NCBI RefSeq assembly: GCF_002257565.1
Contig: NZ_CP022736.1
Span: 3,844,001 to 3,908,000 of the forward strand
Direction of reading: 5' to 3'
DNA length: 64,000 nt
DNA from: Herbaspirillum sp. meg3
GTDB taxonomy: Bacteria > Pseudomonadota > Gammaproteobacteria > Burkholderiales > Burkholderiaceae_D
Shown: in pieces, positions 16,771-24,665 of the stretch
Layout of the letters: the number at the start of each line of letters is the position of its first letter
Position numbering within the stretch: the stretch's first letter is position 1
Position numbers and translations under genes: made by a program
Notes under the pieces: generated by a model
What the model was told of the DNA's origin: nothing
What the model saw: only the letters and a program-made list of their open reading frames with translations
Databases searched by the model: none

Positions 16771-18179
16771 CAGGTGGTCCTCTTGATGGCGAAGCTGTTG
16801 ACATAGGCGTCGGCCTTGGCAGGGTCGAACTCCTTGCCCATGATCTTGTACTTGCGGTACGCGCCGTCCGGTACCGGCTGGCCGAGTTCCTTCATGTACT
16901 TCTTGGCATCGGTCAGCAGCAGCACGCGCTCGGCGATGCCCTTGTAGTCGACATCGCCCTTCACGTAGCCCCAGCGCTTCATCTGGCTCAGGATCCACAC
17001 TGCCATCGAATCCCACGGCACAGGATCGAAGTCAGCACGGCCCGGCACATTCTTGACGTTGCCAAGACCATCGGCGAAGCGACCGGTCAGCACCTGCTCG
17101 ACCACGGTCTCCGGCTGATTGAGATACGCTGCCGGCGAAATCACTTTAGCCACCAGCGAACGGTTGACCGGATCGCGCGCCATCGCGGCGGCAGTCAGCA
17201 CTGCGCGGAACAAGGCGGCAAAGGTATTCGGATTTTGTTTGACGAAATCTTCCGACATACCAAAGGCGCAGCAAGGGTGACCGTCCCAGATTTCCTTCGA
17301 CAGGATATGAATGAAACCGACTTCGTCATACACCGCGCGCTGGTTGAATGGATCAGGGCCGAGGAAGCCGTCGATGTTGCCGGCGCGCAGATTGGCCACC
17401 ATTTCCGGCGGCGGCGTGACGCGGATCTGCACGTCACGATCCGGATCGATACCGTTCTCGGCGAGGTAGTAGCGCAGCAGGAAGTTGTGCATCGAATACT
17501 CAAACGGCACCGCCAGCTTGAAGCCCTTCCACTGCTTTGGATCGCGCTTGTCCTTGTGCTTCACGTGCAGCGTGATGGCCTGACCGTTAATGTTCTGGAT
17601 GGTGGCAACACGCATCTGCACCGGATTGCTGCCCACGCCCATCGACATCGCCAGCGGCATCGGCGACAGGAAGTGCGAGGCGTCGTGCTCCTTGTTGATC
17701 ATCTTGTCGCGGATCAACGCCCAGCCGGCAGTCTTGTTGAGCGAGACGTTGAGGCCCTGCTTCTTATAGAAACCGAGCGGATCGGCCATGATCAGCGGCG
17801 CAGCACAGGTAATGGCAATGAAGCCGATCTTGAGATCCTTCTTCTCAATCGCACCGTTCTTTTCCTGCGCCATGGCTTGCAAAGCGCCCAGCGGGAACAT
17901 GCTGGCGATCGCCGCACGCGCCGTATTGACGCCGACCGCACGCAGGAAGTCACGGCGCTGCGCCGCCTGCGGGAACAACGCGCGCATCACCGACTCTTCC
18001 ACCACGTCGTTGCTTAGTGCCTCGGCGTCCTGAGAACGTACCTGCGCCTGTGCATCTGCCTTGCGCTGTTGCTCGTCGTCGTGCGCGGTCTGGCTGGCGT
18101 GCTTGCCGCAGGAGCAGGTATGGCCTGCGCGCTCGGCGTCGTAGGTATGGAAGATGGTGCTGTCGATTTCTTTTGGCAT
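16770..18179 (-). CDS. NrtA/CmpA-type binding protein with long Tat leader
   Basis: This gene encodes 469 residues from ATG 18179, with GGGGGA 4 bases upstream; an ATG five codons earlier is less well placed. The twin-arginine motif RRDFLRAVG starts only at residue 75. It is preceded by a hydrophilic region containing HTCSCGKH, which looks able to bind a metal, and by VMRALFPQ just before the arginines. The mature part is an NrtA/CmpA-like domain (GFIAITCAAPLIMADPLGFY...) that would bind nitrate, nitrite, bicarbonate or cyanate. I recall a similar Cys/His leader in other proteobacterial NrtA proteins, so it may be a family trait. First gene of the transporter-cynS run. Confidence 0.88.
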   Translation of the reverse strand: MPKEIDSTIFHTYDAERAGHTCSCGKHASQTAHDDEQQRKADAQAQVRSQDAEALSNDVVEESVMRALFPQAAQRRDFLRAVGVNTARAAIASMFPLGALQAMAQEKNGAIEKKDLKIGFIAITCAAPLIMADPLGFYKKQGLNVSLNKTAGWALIRDKMINKEHDASHFLSPMPLAMSMGVGSNPVQMRVATIQNINGQAITLHVKHKDKRDPKQWKGFKLAVPFEYSMHNFLLRYYLAENGIDPDRDVQIRVTPPPEMVANLRAGNIDGFLGPDPFNQRAVYDEVGFIHILSKEIWDGHPCCAFGMSEDFVKQNPNTFAALFRAVLTAAAMARDPVNRSLVAKVISPAAYLNQPETVVEQVLTGRFADGLGNVKNVPGRADFDPVPWDSMAVWILSQMKRWGYVKGDVDYKGIAERVLLLTDAKKYMKELGQPVPDGAYRKYKIMGKEFDPAKADAYVNSFAIKRTT

Positions 18180-18203
18180 GGATTCCCCCGGCATGATTAG
18201 TTG

Positions 18204-18251
18204 ACGTAACTAAGTGAAGTAACTATCTAAGTAACAACTGCTTTGTTACTT
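18204..18251 (-). promoter_or_regulatory. Array of GTTACTT operator repeats
   Basis: On the plus strand there are copies of (A/C)GTAAC at 18204-18210, 18217-18223 and 18229-18235 (starts 13 and 12 bp apart), and an inverted copy GTTACTT at 18245-18251. They lie 25-72 bp upstream of the NrtA-type gene. The two-component pair just upstream makes its NarL-family response regulator the natural candidate to bind them, but this is inference. Confidence 0.55.
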
Positions 18252-18303
18252 CATCATGTGCAAGGGGCTTGCCAGAGTGCGTTTTGATGTCATCGCCAGA
18301 CGA

Positions 18304-18331
18304 CGTCTTGTAGTGGAACGACTACAAGACG
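18304..18331 (-). terminator. Perfect 11-bp hairpin after the response regulator
   Basis: CGTCTTGTAGT, loop GGAACG, ACTACAAGACG, placed 17 bases beyond the response regulator stop. There is no U run, so termination strength is uncertain. It separates the regulator pair from the transporter operon. Confidence 0.45.
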
Positions 18332-18347
18332 CTGTCAGAGCGACAAC

Positions 18348-18992
18348 TTAAGCGGGGAGTAGTTGATGCCGCACGGCGTACATCGCGATGCCGACATCAT
18401 TGCTGGCGCCGGTCTTTTCCAGGATACGGCTGCGGTAGGTGCTGACGGTGTTGGGGCTCAGTGTCAGCTGGTCGGCGATTTCCTTGACGCTGCGCCCGGC
18501 GGCGATCAGCTGGAACACCTGGTATTCGCGATGCGACAGCGTCTCGTGCGCAGCGCGCTGGGTACTTGCCGAATGGGCGCTCAGCTCGGCGGCAAGCGTC
18601 TCGGCCATATGCGGGCTGACATACACGCCGCCGTCCGCCGCCTTGCGGATCGCCGCCACCAATTGTTCGGTATCGGCGCTCTTGTTCAGATAACCCGCGG
18701 CGCCGAGACGATAGCAGCGCGCCGCATATTGCTTCTCCGGATAAGTAGACAGCATCAGCACCGGCAGGCGCGGCATCTCCTGCTTGAGCTGACGCAGCAC
18801 GTCCAGGCCGTCTTGCAGCGGGATGGCGATGTCCAGCAGCACCAGGTCTATCGCCTCCACGCGCGCCTTGCGCAGCACTTCCGGGCCATCGGCGCACTCC
18901 GCCGCCACCTCAATGTCGGGTGTGTCGGCGAGGATCTGCTTGAGACCTTCGCGCACAATGCGGTGGTCATCACAGAGCAGGATACGGATCAT
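18348..18992 (-). CDS. NarL/FixJ-family response regulator
   Basis: This is a 214-residue response regulator. The receiver domain (1-120) has the acidic pocket Asp8/Asp9, phospho-acceptor Asp54 (LVLLDIAIP), Thr83 and Lys104. The C-terminal LuxR-type helix-turn-helix (about 150-210) reads LSHREYQVFQLIAAGRSVKEIA...LSPNTVSTYRSRIL. It starts 50 bases after the stop of the sensor kinase, and the two probably form one transcript. Likely targets are the adjacent transporter/cyanase genes, whose upstream region carries a repeat array. Confidence 0.93.
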   Translation of the reverse strand: MIRILLCDDHRIVREGLKQILADTPDIEVAAECADGPEVLRKARVEAIDLVLLDIAIPLQDGLDVLRQLKQEMPRLPVLMLSTYPEKQYAARCYRLGAAGYLNKSADTEQLVAAIRKAADGGVYVSPHMAETLAAELSAHSASTQRAAHETLSHREYQVFQLIAAGRSVKEIADQLTLSPNTVSTYRSRILEKTGASNDVGIAMYAVRHQLLPA

Positions 18993-19042
18993 TGTTTTCC
19001 TTGTTGCTACGATTGTCTTTATTGGTACGGCACGATCATGCC

Positions 19043-20281
19043 TTACGCATGGCTGTCGTTCCTCAACGGCAAGACCAGGCGCACGCGGGTGCCGCGATTG
19101 ACGGCAGCATTGCCGCTTTCCGGTGCAGTCACTGCGCCTGTTGCACCAGCAACGGCGTTTTCGATGCTCAATGCGCCAGCAAAGTGCAGCGCGCGCTCAC
19201 GCATGCCCATCACGCCGTAGGATTTGGGATTCGCCAGTGCCGCTGCCGGCACGCCGATGCCGTTGTCTTCCACTTCCATCAGCAGCTCATCCGGTGTCAG
19301 GCGCACCACGATCTTTGCTTCTGTTGCTTGCGAATGTTGTGCCACGTTGCTCAGCATTTCCTGAAAGATACGAAACGCCGCCGTCGCCAGCGTCCCTTGC
19401 GGCGCAAAAGCCTGTGGCGAAATATCAAACTCCACTTCGCACGGCAACTCGGTCGCTTCGGAGAATTCCTGCACCTGCCACTCCAGCGCCGCAATCAACC
19501 CCTGATGATCCAGAATGCTCGGCCGCAAGTCCGTGATGATGCGCCCGACGTTGTCCACCGCGATCTCGATCAGGCGGTTCATGCTCGCACACTTGCGCGC
19601 CACCGGTTCGCGGTCGGCAACACGGCTGGCCATCCAGTTGACGTCCAGCTTCAAGGCCACCAGCAAGCTGCCGAGCTCGTCATGGATCTCGCGTGCAATC
19701 CGCGTGCGCTCATCCTCCCGCACCGAATGCGCATGCGCCGACAACTCGCGCACCTGCGTCAGCGCCGCCGACAACTCACGCGTGCGCTCCGCGACACGTT
19801 GCTCCAGCTCCGCCTTGGCGCGCTGCAACTGTTCTTCCGCCAGACGGCGCTTGGAAATATCACTGAACGTAATCACCGCCCCGCGTACCTCGCCGCCATC
19901 GATGATCTGATAGGACGAATATTCGGTCGCAAAATAAGTCCCGTTGGCGCGCCAGAAGACTTCCTGATCAACCCGGCACGACTCCCCCTTGCGGAAGGCC
20001 TTCAGGATCGGACACTCCTCTTCCGGATAGTGCTCGCCGTGTTCATGGCTGTGATGCACGAGGTCATGCATGTTCTTGCCCAGCACCTGCTCGACCGGAT
20101 AACCGAGCATCTCCGCACCGGCGCGATTGATGAAAGTGCAGCGGCCTTCGAGGTCGATGCCGTAGATGCCTTCGCCGGTGGAGTCAAGGAGCAAGGTCAG
20201 CTTGTCGCGCAGCAAGGTCGAGCTGTCCATGGCAACAGCAAATGTATTATCGGCAGTAACGAGATTCAAAGGTAAAGACAT
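19043..20281 (-). CDS. Soluble PAS-domain histidine kinase (NarX/HisKA_3 type)
   Basis: This 412-residue kinase has no membrane segments. A PAS domain (about 25-145) contains HHSHEHGEHYPEEECPI and is followed by a short coiled coil. The dimerisation/phospho-acceptor helix has His200 in REIHDELGSLLVALKLD, and a HATPase domain carries VEDNGIGVP and YGVMGMRERA. The HisKA_3 pairing with a NarL-type regulator is standard. Being cytoplasmic, it must sense an internal signal such as redox, oxygen or nitrogen status. I kept ATG 20281; an ATG at 20230 is an alternative start. Confidence 0.92.
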   Translation of the reverse strand: MSLPLNLVTADNTFAVAMDSSTLLRDKLTLLLDSTGEGIYGIDLEGRCTFINRAGAEMLGYPVEQVLGKNMHDLVHHSHEHGEHYPEEECPILKAFRKGESCRVDQEVFWRANGTYFATEYSSYQIIDGGEVRGAVITFSDISKRRLAEEQLQRAKAELEQRVAERTRELSAALTQVRELSAHAHSVREDERTRIAREIHDELGSLLVALKLDVNWMASRVADREPVARKCASMNRLIEIAVDNVGRIITDLRPSILDHQGLIAALEWQVQEFSEATELPCEVEFDISPQAFAPQGTLATAAFRIFQEMLSNVAQHSQATEAKIVVRLTPDELLMEVEDNGIGVPAAALANPKSYGVMGMRERALHFAGALSIENAVAGATGAVTAPESGNAAVNRGTRVRLVLPLRNDSHA

Positions 20282-20396
20282 ACAATCTCTATCAAGAAAC
20301 CAAATGAAAAATTAGACCAGCAAAGCCTATGCCAACTAATATTGCTCGTGACGAATATAGTTTTTTAAGATTGACCTGCGTTTACACGGCGTCTAA

Positions 20397-21113
20397 ATGA
20401 ACGAAGCTCCATTCACAAAACAACAAAAAGAGCGACTCTATTTTGAGCAGTTTTGGAAAATTCACTCGATTCCTGGTCGAATTGAATATTCAGATAAACC
20501 AGATGTCCTAATAATTAATGACGACATAAAGCTTGGAATTGAATTAACCCATTTATACAAAGTTGATGGAGATAAATTCAACAATGAACAAATTCAAAAT
20601 AGGCTTCGAATCAAAGTAATAGAGAAAGCCGAAGCTCTATATCTCAGACAGGGCGGACGTCGTATCGAACTCTTTATAGATTTTGACCCCAGCCATCCGA
20701 TTAAGGACGTAAAAAAGCTCGCAAATGAATTGGTAGATATAGCCTTAAAAGTGTCCCACAGCACTCAGGGACATCAGAGCCGTAGTAGTTTTCCGGAAAC
20801 GCCAGAATTACGCTTCCTATATCACAATGGACAGAGCTATCCTGATAGCAAATGGAAACTGTCACAAGGGCACGACGTGCCTAGATTAGCGATACCACGT
20901 GCGAAAGAGCTTATTGCTCAAAAGATTGAAAAGCTGCCGAACTATCAAGTTTGCGACAGATATTGGCTACTGCTAATTATTGATTTTTGGGATCCAGCGC
21001 AAGATCAAGAATTAGACGAATGGCCTCTCAGTGAAAAAATAAGCAGAACTCCGTTTGAAAAGATATTTATCTATAAATCACCATTCAATAAAGTCATTGA
21101 AATTCCTCAGTAG
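20397..21113 (+). CDS. AT-rich orphan protein, possible nuclease fold
   Basis: This ORF encodes 238 residues and is much richer in A/T and Lys/Ile/Asn codons than any neighbour, a sign of horizontal transfer. No family is recognised with confidence. The segment KPDVLIINDDIKLGIELTH (Asp36 ... Glu49-x-Thr51) looks like the beta-hairpin core of PD-(D/E)xK nucleases, with Thr in place of the catalytic Lys. The helix that follows has Gln and Lys. There is no signal peptide or membrane segment. It sits alone between a sensor kinase and an SDR gene and ends at its own terminator. It could be a degenerate restriction or defence nuclease, but this rests on one motif. Confidence 0.6.
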   Translation: MNEAPFTKQQKERLYFEQFWKIHSIPGRIEYSDKPDVLIINDDIKLGIELTHLYKVDGDKFNNEQIQNRLRIKVIEKAEALYLRQGGRRIELFIDFDPSHPIKDVKKLANELVDIALKVSHSTQGHQSRSSFPETPELRFLYHNGQSYPDSKWKLSQGHDVPRLAIPRAKELIAQKIEKLPNYQVCDRYWLLLIIDFWDPAQDQELDEWPLSEKISRTPFEKIFIYKSPFNKVIEIPQ

Positions 21114-21120
21114 TATAAAA

Positions 21121-21141
21121 AAGCCGGCAATCAGCCGGCTT
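21121..21141. terminator. Bidirectional intrinsic terminator
   Basis: AAGCCGGC, loop AATCA, GCCGGCTT, with A residues before and a run of T after. It serves the AT-rich gene on the plus strand and the convergent SDR gene on the minus strand. Confidence 0.9.
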
Positions 21142-21158
21142 TTTTTCACGCTAAAACA

Positions 21159-21920
21159 TCAAGGCATGTACTGCCCGCCATTCACCTCAATAATCTGCCC
21201 CGTCACATACCCCGACAATTGATCCGACGCCAGATACAGGAAAGCACCGCTGCATTCATCCGGCTCGCCGATACGGCCCATCGGAATTGTTTTGCGGAAA
21301 GCTTCAAGCTGATCCGGTGTAGTGAAGCGCTCCTGGAACGGTGTCATGATCACGCCCGGCGACACCGCATTGACGCGGATCTTGTCGGCCAATAGTTCTT
21401 TGGCCATGCCACGTGTGATAGTGCTGACGAAACCCTTGGACGCTGCATAAACCAATGCGCCAGGTCCGCCGCCATGGCGGGCTGCGACCGAGGTCACGTT
21501 GATGATGTTGCCGCCGCCCTGCTTGCGCATGACCGGGATCACGGCACGGGTGAAAGCGACCACCGAGCGGGCGTTGATCTGCACCACTTCGTCGAACAAT
21601 TCGTCAGTAATCTTTTCCAGTGCTTCGCGCTTGACCAGGCTGCCGGCGTTGTTGATCAGGACGTCGATGCGGCCCAGTTGTTCGACGGCGCTGGCAACGG
21701 CCTTGTCGACGGCCTTGCTGTCGCGCACGTTGGCACCGATGGTGATCGCCTTGCTACCGCCCTTGCGGATGTCGGCTGCAACGGCTTCTGCTTCTGCTGC
21801 CGAGCTGTTGTAATGAACAACGACGTGTGCGCCCTGAGCGCCGAAGGCGCGTGCTGCTGCCGCGCCGATACCGGTGCTGGCGCCGCTGATGAAGACGACT
21901 TTACCTGCGAGATCTTGCAT
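21159..21920 (-). CDS. Short-chain dehydrogenase/reductase
   Basis: This is a 253-residue classical SDR. I chose ATG 21920, which has AGGAGAAAAGCA directly upstream. It shows the cofactor motif GASTGIG (13-20 region), NNAG, catalytic Ser in NVTSVAA, Tyr-x3-Lys in YAASKG, and the C-terminal YVTGQIIEVNGGQYMP. The basic residue pattern after strand 2 does not clearly decide NAD or NADP. Substrate unknown; relatives are sugar or 3-oxoacyl dehydrogenases. It lies 190 bases downstream of a FadR-type regulator on the same strand, which suggests a substrate-induced pair. Confidence 0.88.
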   Translation of the reverse strand: MQDLAGKVVFISGASTGIGAAAARAFGAQGAHVVVHYNSSAAEAEAVAADIRKGGSKAITIGANVRDSKAVDKAVASAVEQLGRIDVLINNAGSLVKREALEKITDELFDEVVQINARSVVAFTRAVIPVMRKQGGGNIINVTSVAARHGGGPGALVYAASKGFVSTITRGMAKELLADKIRVNAVSPGVIMTPFQERFTTPDQLEAFRKTIPMGRIGEPDECSGAFLYLASDQLSGYVTGQIIEVNGGQYMP

Positions 21921-22110
21921 TGCTTTTCTCCTGAAAATAATCGAAAGGCGTAGTCCCACGCTTGCATCCAAGGTGAGCCACGTTCCGGCTCGTTTCAATC
22001 TTTTGTATTTTTGACGGCCGGACTATTTTTCTTCTGAGCAAATCGATGTCAATTGTGGCGCAATTTCAAGATGTCTGCGCCGACGCAGTAAAAACTGCCG
22101 GCGACTATAT

Positions 22111-22830
22111 TCAGTCGTGAACCGACTCATCCTTGTTTTGCGCTGCGCCGCGGTAGGCATCGCGCACGCGGATCAGGTGCGTACGCATGGCTTCGGAAGC
22201 ACGTTGCGGATCGCGGGCTTTCAGTGCAACGAGGATATCGCGATGGTCTTGCAGGCTGCGTTCCAGCGTGGCGGGAATACGCGAGGTGATGGTGCGGCTT
22301 TTCTTGCCAAGCAAGTAAAGGCTGCCGGCGATGCTTTGCAGGAAAGGATTGTCGCAGGCTTCGATGATGGCTTCGTGGAATTCCACATCGGCGGCGGCAA
22401 AGGCGGCCGGGTCGCTGAGCAGACGTTCTTCGTCTTCGACATTGCGGGAGAGGCGATCCAGTTCTTCTTGTGCCATGTGCGTGGCGGCTAATGCGGCGAC
22501 GCCGGTCTCAATGATCAGGCGCGCATCGAACAAGGCTTCGAGCGTACCGGCGTTGAGGTCGATGATCATTTCCAGCGGTTCGAGCAGTTCGCGCGTTTCC
22601 AGCTTGCCCACGAAGGTGCCTTCACCCTGACGGATGCGCAGCAAACCCAGCAAGGCCAGACCGCGGATCGCTTCACGCACGGCCGGACGGCCAACGCCTA
22701 GCATGGCAGCGAGTTCGCGCTCGGGAGGAAGCTGCTGACCGGGCTTGAGCAAGCCGCTGCGGATCATGGTGAGCAAGCGCTGCGCGACTTGTTCTGAAAT
22801 GGATTTTTGTACGATGGGATCGAAGGACAT
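22111..22830 (-). CDS. FadR-subfamily GntR transcriptional regulator
   Basis: This gene encodes 239 residues from ATG 22830. It has an N-terminal winged helix (QVAQRLLTMIRSGLLKPGQQLPPERELAAMLGVGRPAVREAI) read in parts, and a C-terminal all-helical FCD ligand domain with the metal-binding pattern (FDARLIIE, EFHEAIIEACDN). Such regulators respond to organic acids or sugar acids. A PdhR-like operator half-palindrome lies 83 bp upstream, consistent with autoregulation. The SDR gene follows in the same direction. Confidence 0.88.
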   Translation of the reverse strand: MSFDPIVQKSISEQVAQRLLTMIRSGLLKPGQQLPPERELAAMLGVGRPAVREAIRGLALLGLLRIRQGEGTFVGKLETRELLEPLEMIIDLNAGTLEALFDARLIIETGVAALAATHMAQEELDRLSRNVEDEERLLSDPAAFAAADVEFHEAIIEACDNPFLQSIAGSLYLLGKKSRTITSRIPATLERSLQDHRDILVALKARDPQRASEAMRTHLIRVRDAYRGAAQNKDESVHD

Positions 22831-23167
22831 GGAGTCTGCTGGGGTACCTGAGTTTGCTTGAATTTGCCTGCGTCTGCTTGTTATATCACCAGGCCGCGAA
22901 AATGCGAGCGACTGGTAAGACCTTTGGGTATGCAGAGAATAGGTGCGGCCCCAAGCCCTGTCAAGCGAGGACTTTCCGCAATGGTCAAACCATTTCATAT
23001 ATCGTCGTTATCATTGAAACAATGCCTGATCAGCGACGCCGTCGTCTCCTTCTCGGCACTATCCTCAGCAACGATGTAGTCCACAACATAGGCATCGATT
23101 TACACACCGATACAAACCCGGCGTCCGAATTCGGCTAGCATGGCTTTTTGTGTCCAGACACCACGTC
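22831..23167. other. Divergent intergenic region, GntR regulator / MATE
   Basis: These 337 bases hold the promoters of two divergent genes. The one clear element is TGGTAAGACCT at 22913-22923. No RNA gene, hairpin terminator or short coding frame with a ribosome site was seen. Confidence 0.5.
22913..22923 (-). promoter_or_regulatory. PdhR/FadR-type operator, upstream of GntR gene
   Basis: TGGTAAGACCT matches the TGGTaagACCA core of PdhR/LldR-type sites at 10 of 11 positions and lies 83 bp from the regulator's start. Probable autoregulatory site. Confidence 0.45.
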
Positions 23168-24643
23168 ATGCCCGCCAATACCCAGCAGTCCTTCCCTCCC
23201 AAATCGTCCCGGCCGGATCTGGTCAACGGCCCCATCGCCAAAACCTTGCTGATGTTTGCCTTGCCGGTACTGGGCAGCAATATCCTGCAATCGCTCAATG
23301 CCTCAGTCAATGCCATCTGGGTCGGACACTATCTTGGCGAAGCGGCGCTGACGGCGACGTCCAACGCCAACATCATCCTGTTCTTCCTGCTCGGCGTGGT
23401 GTTCGGCATCAGCATGGCGACGACGATTCTGGTTGGGCAATCTATCGGTGGGCGTGACATCAACCGGGCCAAACGCGTGGTTGGCACCGGTGCGACCTTC
23501 TTTGCAACGCTGTCGATTCTGGTGGCGGCGGCAGGTTATATTTTTACACCGCATATTCTGGCAATGATGCAGACGCCTGCCGACGCGGCGCCCTATGCGA
23601 TTGCCTACCTGCGCATCATCTTCATCGCACTGCCGATGATGTATTTCTATAACTTCATGATGATGACCTTGCGCGGTGCAGGTGACTCGCGCACGCCGTT
23701 CTATTTCATGCTGTTGTCGGTGGGGCTGGATATCGCGCTCAATCCGCTGCTGATTTTCGGACTCGGCCCTGTACCGGCGATGGGCATTGCCGGTTCGGCG
23801 CTGGCAACACTGATCGCGCAATCCGGCAGTTTGCTGCTGATGATCGCTTTCCTGTATCGCCGCAAGCATTTCCTTGCCTTGCATAGCAACGAGCTTAACT
23901 ATCTCAAGCCGGATCTGACCATCCTGCGCGCGCTGGTGCTCAAAGGTTTGCCGATGGGACTTCAGATGCTGGTGATCTCTTCGTCGGCACTGGTGATGAT
24001 CAGCCTGGTCAATGGGTATGGCTCGCAGGTAACGGCAGGTTATGGCGTGACGTCGCAGCTGTGGACGTACGTGCAGATGCCGGCGCTGGCGCTGGGTGCG
24101 AGCGTGTCGTCCATGGCGGCGCAGAACATTGGCGCGGGCCGCTGGGATCGCGTCTCGCGCATCGCAGGGATCGGTGTCGGCTACAACTTTTTGCTGACGG
24201 GCGCGCTGGTGGCCTTGCTGTATCTCTTCGATCATGCAGCGCTGGGACTGTTTCTGCCGCATGAAGGCGAGGCAATGGCGGTCGCTCGTCACATCAACAA
24301 TATCGTTGCGTGGTCTTTTGTGTTGTTCGGCGTGACGATGGTGCTGTTTGGCGTGGTGCGCTCCACCGGTGCGGTAATGGCACCGCTGGTGACACTGTTC
24401 ATCGCGATTTGGCTGGTACGTCTGCCGTTTGCAAAATGGTTGATGCCGACGTATGGCGCCGAAGCCATATGGTGGAGTTTTCCGCTCGGCAGCGTGGTGC
24501 TGATTGTGCTGGCGATGGCGTATTACCGCTACGGCGGCTGGCGCAAGGCACACATGCTGGCGGCGCAGCCACGTGGGCTGGCGCCGGACACCGGCATGGC
24601 GACGCCTGCCATGACCGCCGTGGATGAGAAACCTGCGTCTTAG
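23168..24643 (+). CDS. MATE-family multidrug/sodium antiporter
   Basis: This inner-membrane protein of 491 residues has twelve predicted helices in two halves. It begins with the MATE pattern GPIAKTLLMFALPVLGSNILQ in parts, followed by VNAIWVGHYLGEAALTATSNA. It would expel cationic drugs or metabolites in exchange for Na+ or H+. I chose ATG 23168; a GTG six codons upstream is also open and neither has a convincing ribosome site. It is divergent from the GntR gene and convergent with an aldo/keto reductase. Confidence 0.9.
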   Translation: MPANTQQSFPPKSSRPDLVNGPIAKTLLMFALPVLGSNILQSLNASVNAIWVGHYLGEAALTATSNANIILFFLLGVVFGISMATTILVGQSIGGRDINRAKRVVGTGATFFATLSILVAAAGYIFTPHILAMMQTPADAAPYAIAYLRIIFIALPMMYFYNFMMMTLRGAGDSRTPFYFMLLSVGLDIALNPLLIFGLGPVPAMGIAGSALATLIAQSGSLLLMIAFLYRRKHFLALHSNELNYLKPDLTILRALVLKGLPMGLQMLVISSSALVMISLVNGYGSQVTAGYGVTSQLWTYVQMPALALGASVSSMAAQNIGAGRWDRVSRIAGIGVGYNFLLTGALVALLYLFDHAALGLFLPHEGEAMAVARHINNIVAWSFVLFGVTMVLFGVVRSTGAVMAPLVTLFIAIWLVRLPFAKWLMPTYGAEAIWWSFPLGSVVLIVLAMAYYRYGGWRKAHMLAAQPRGLAPDTGMATPAMTAVDEKPAS

Positions 24644-24665
24644 CCTTAGAGCCTTAGTCTTGGAC

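Noticed and set aside
16771..17016. N-terminal extension of the nitrate/cyanate permease
   Set aside because: It lies inside the binding-protein gene in another frame; the ATG at 16770 overlapping the stop is the natural start.
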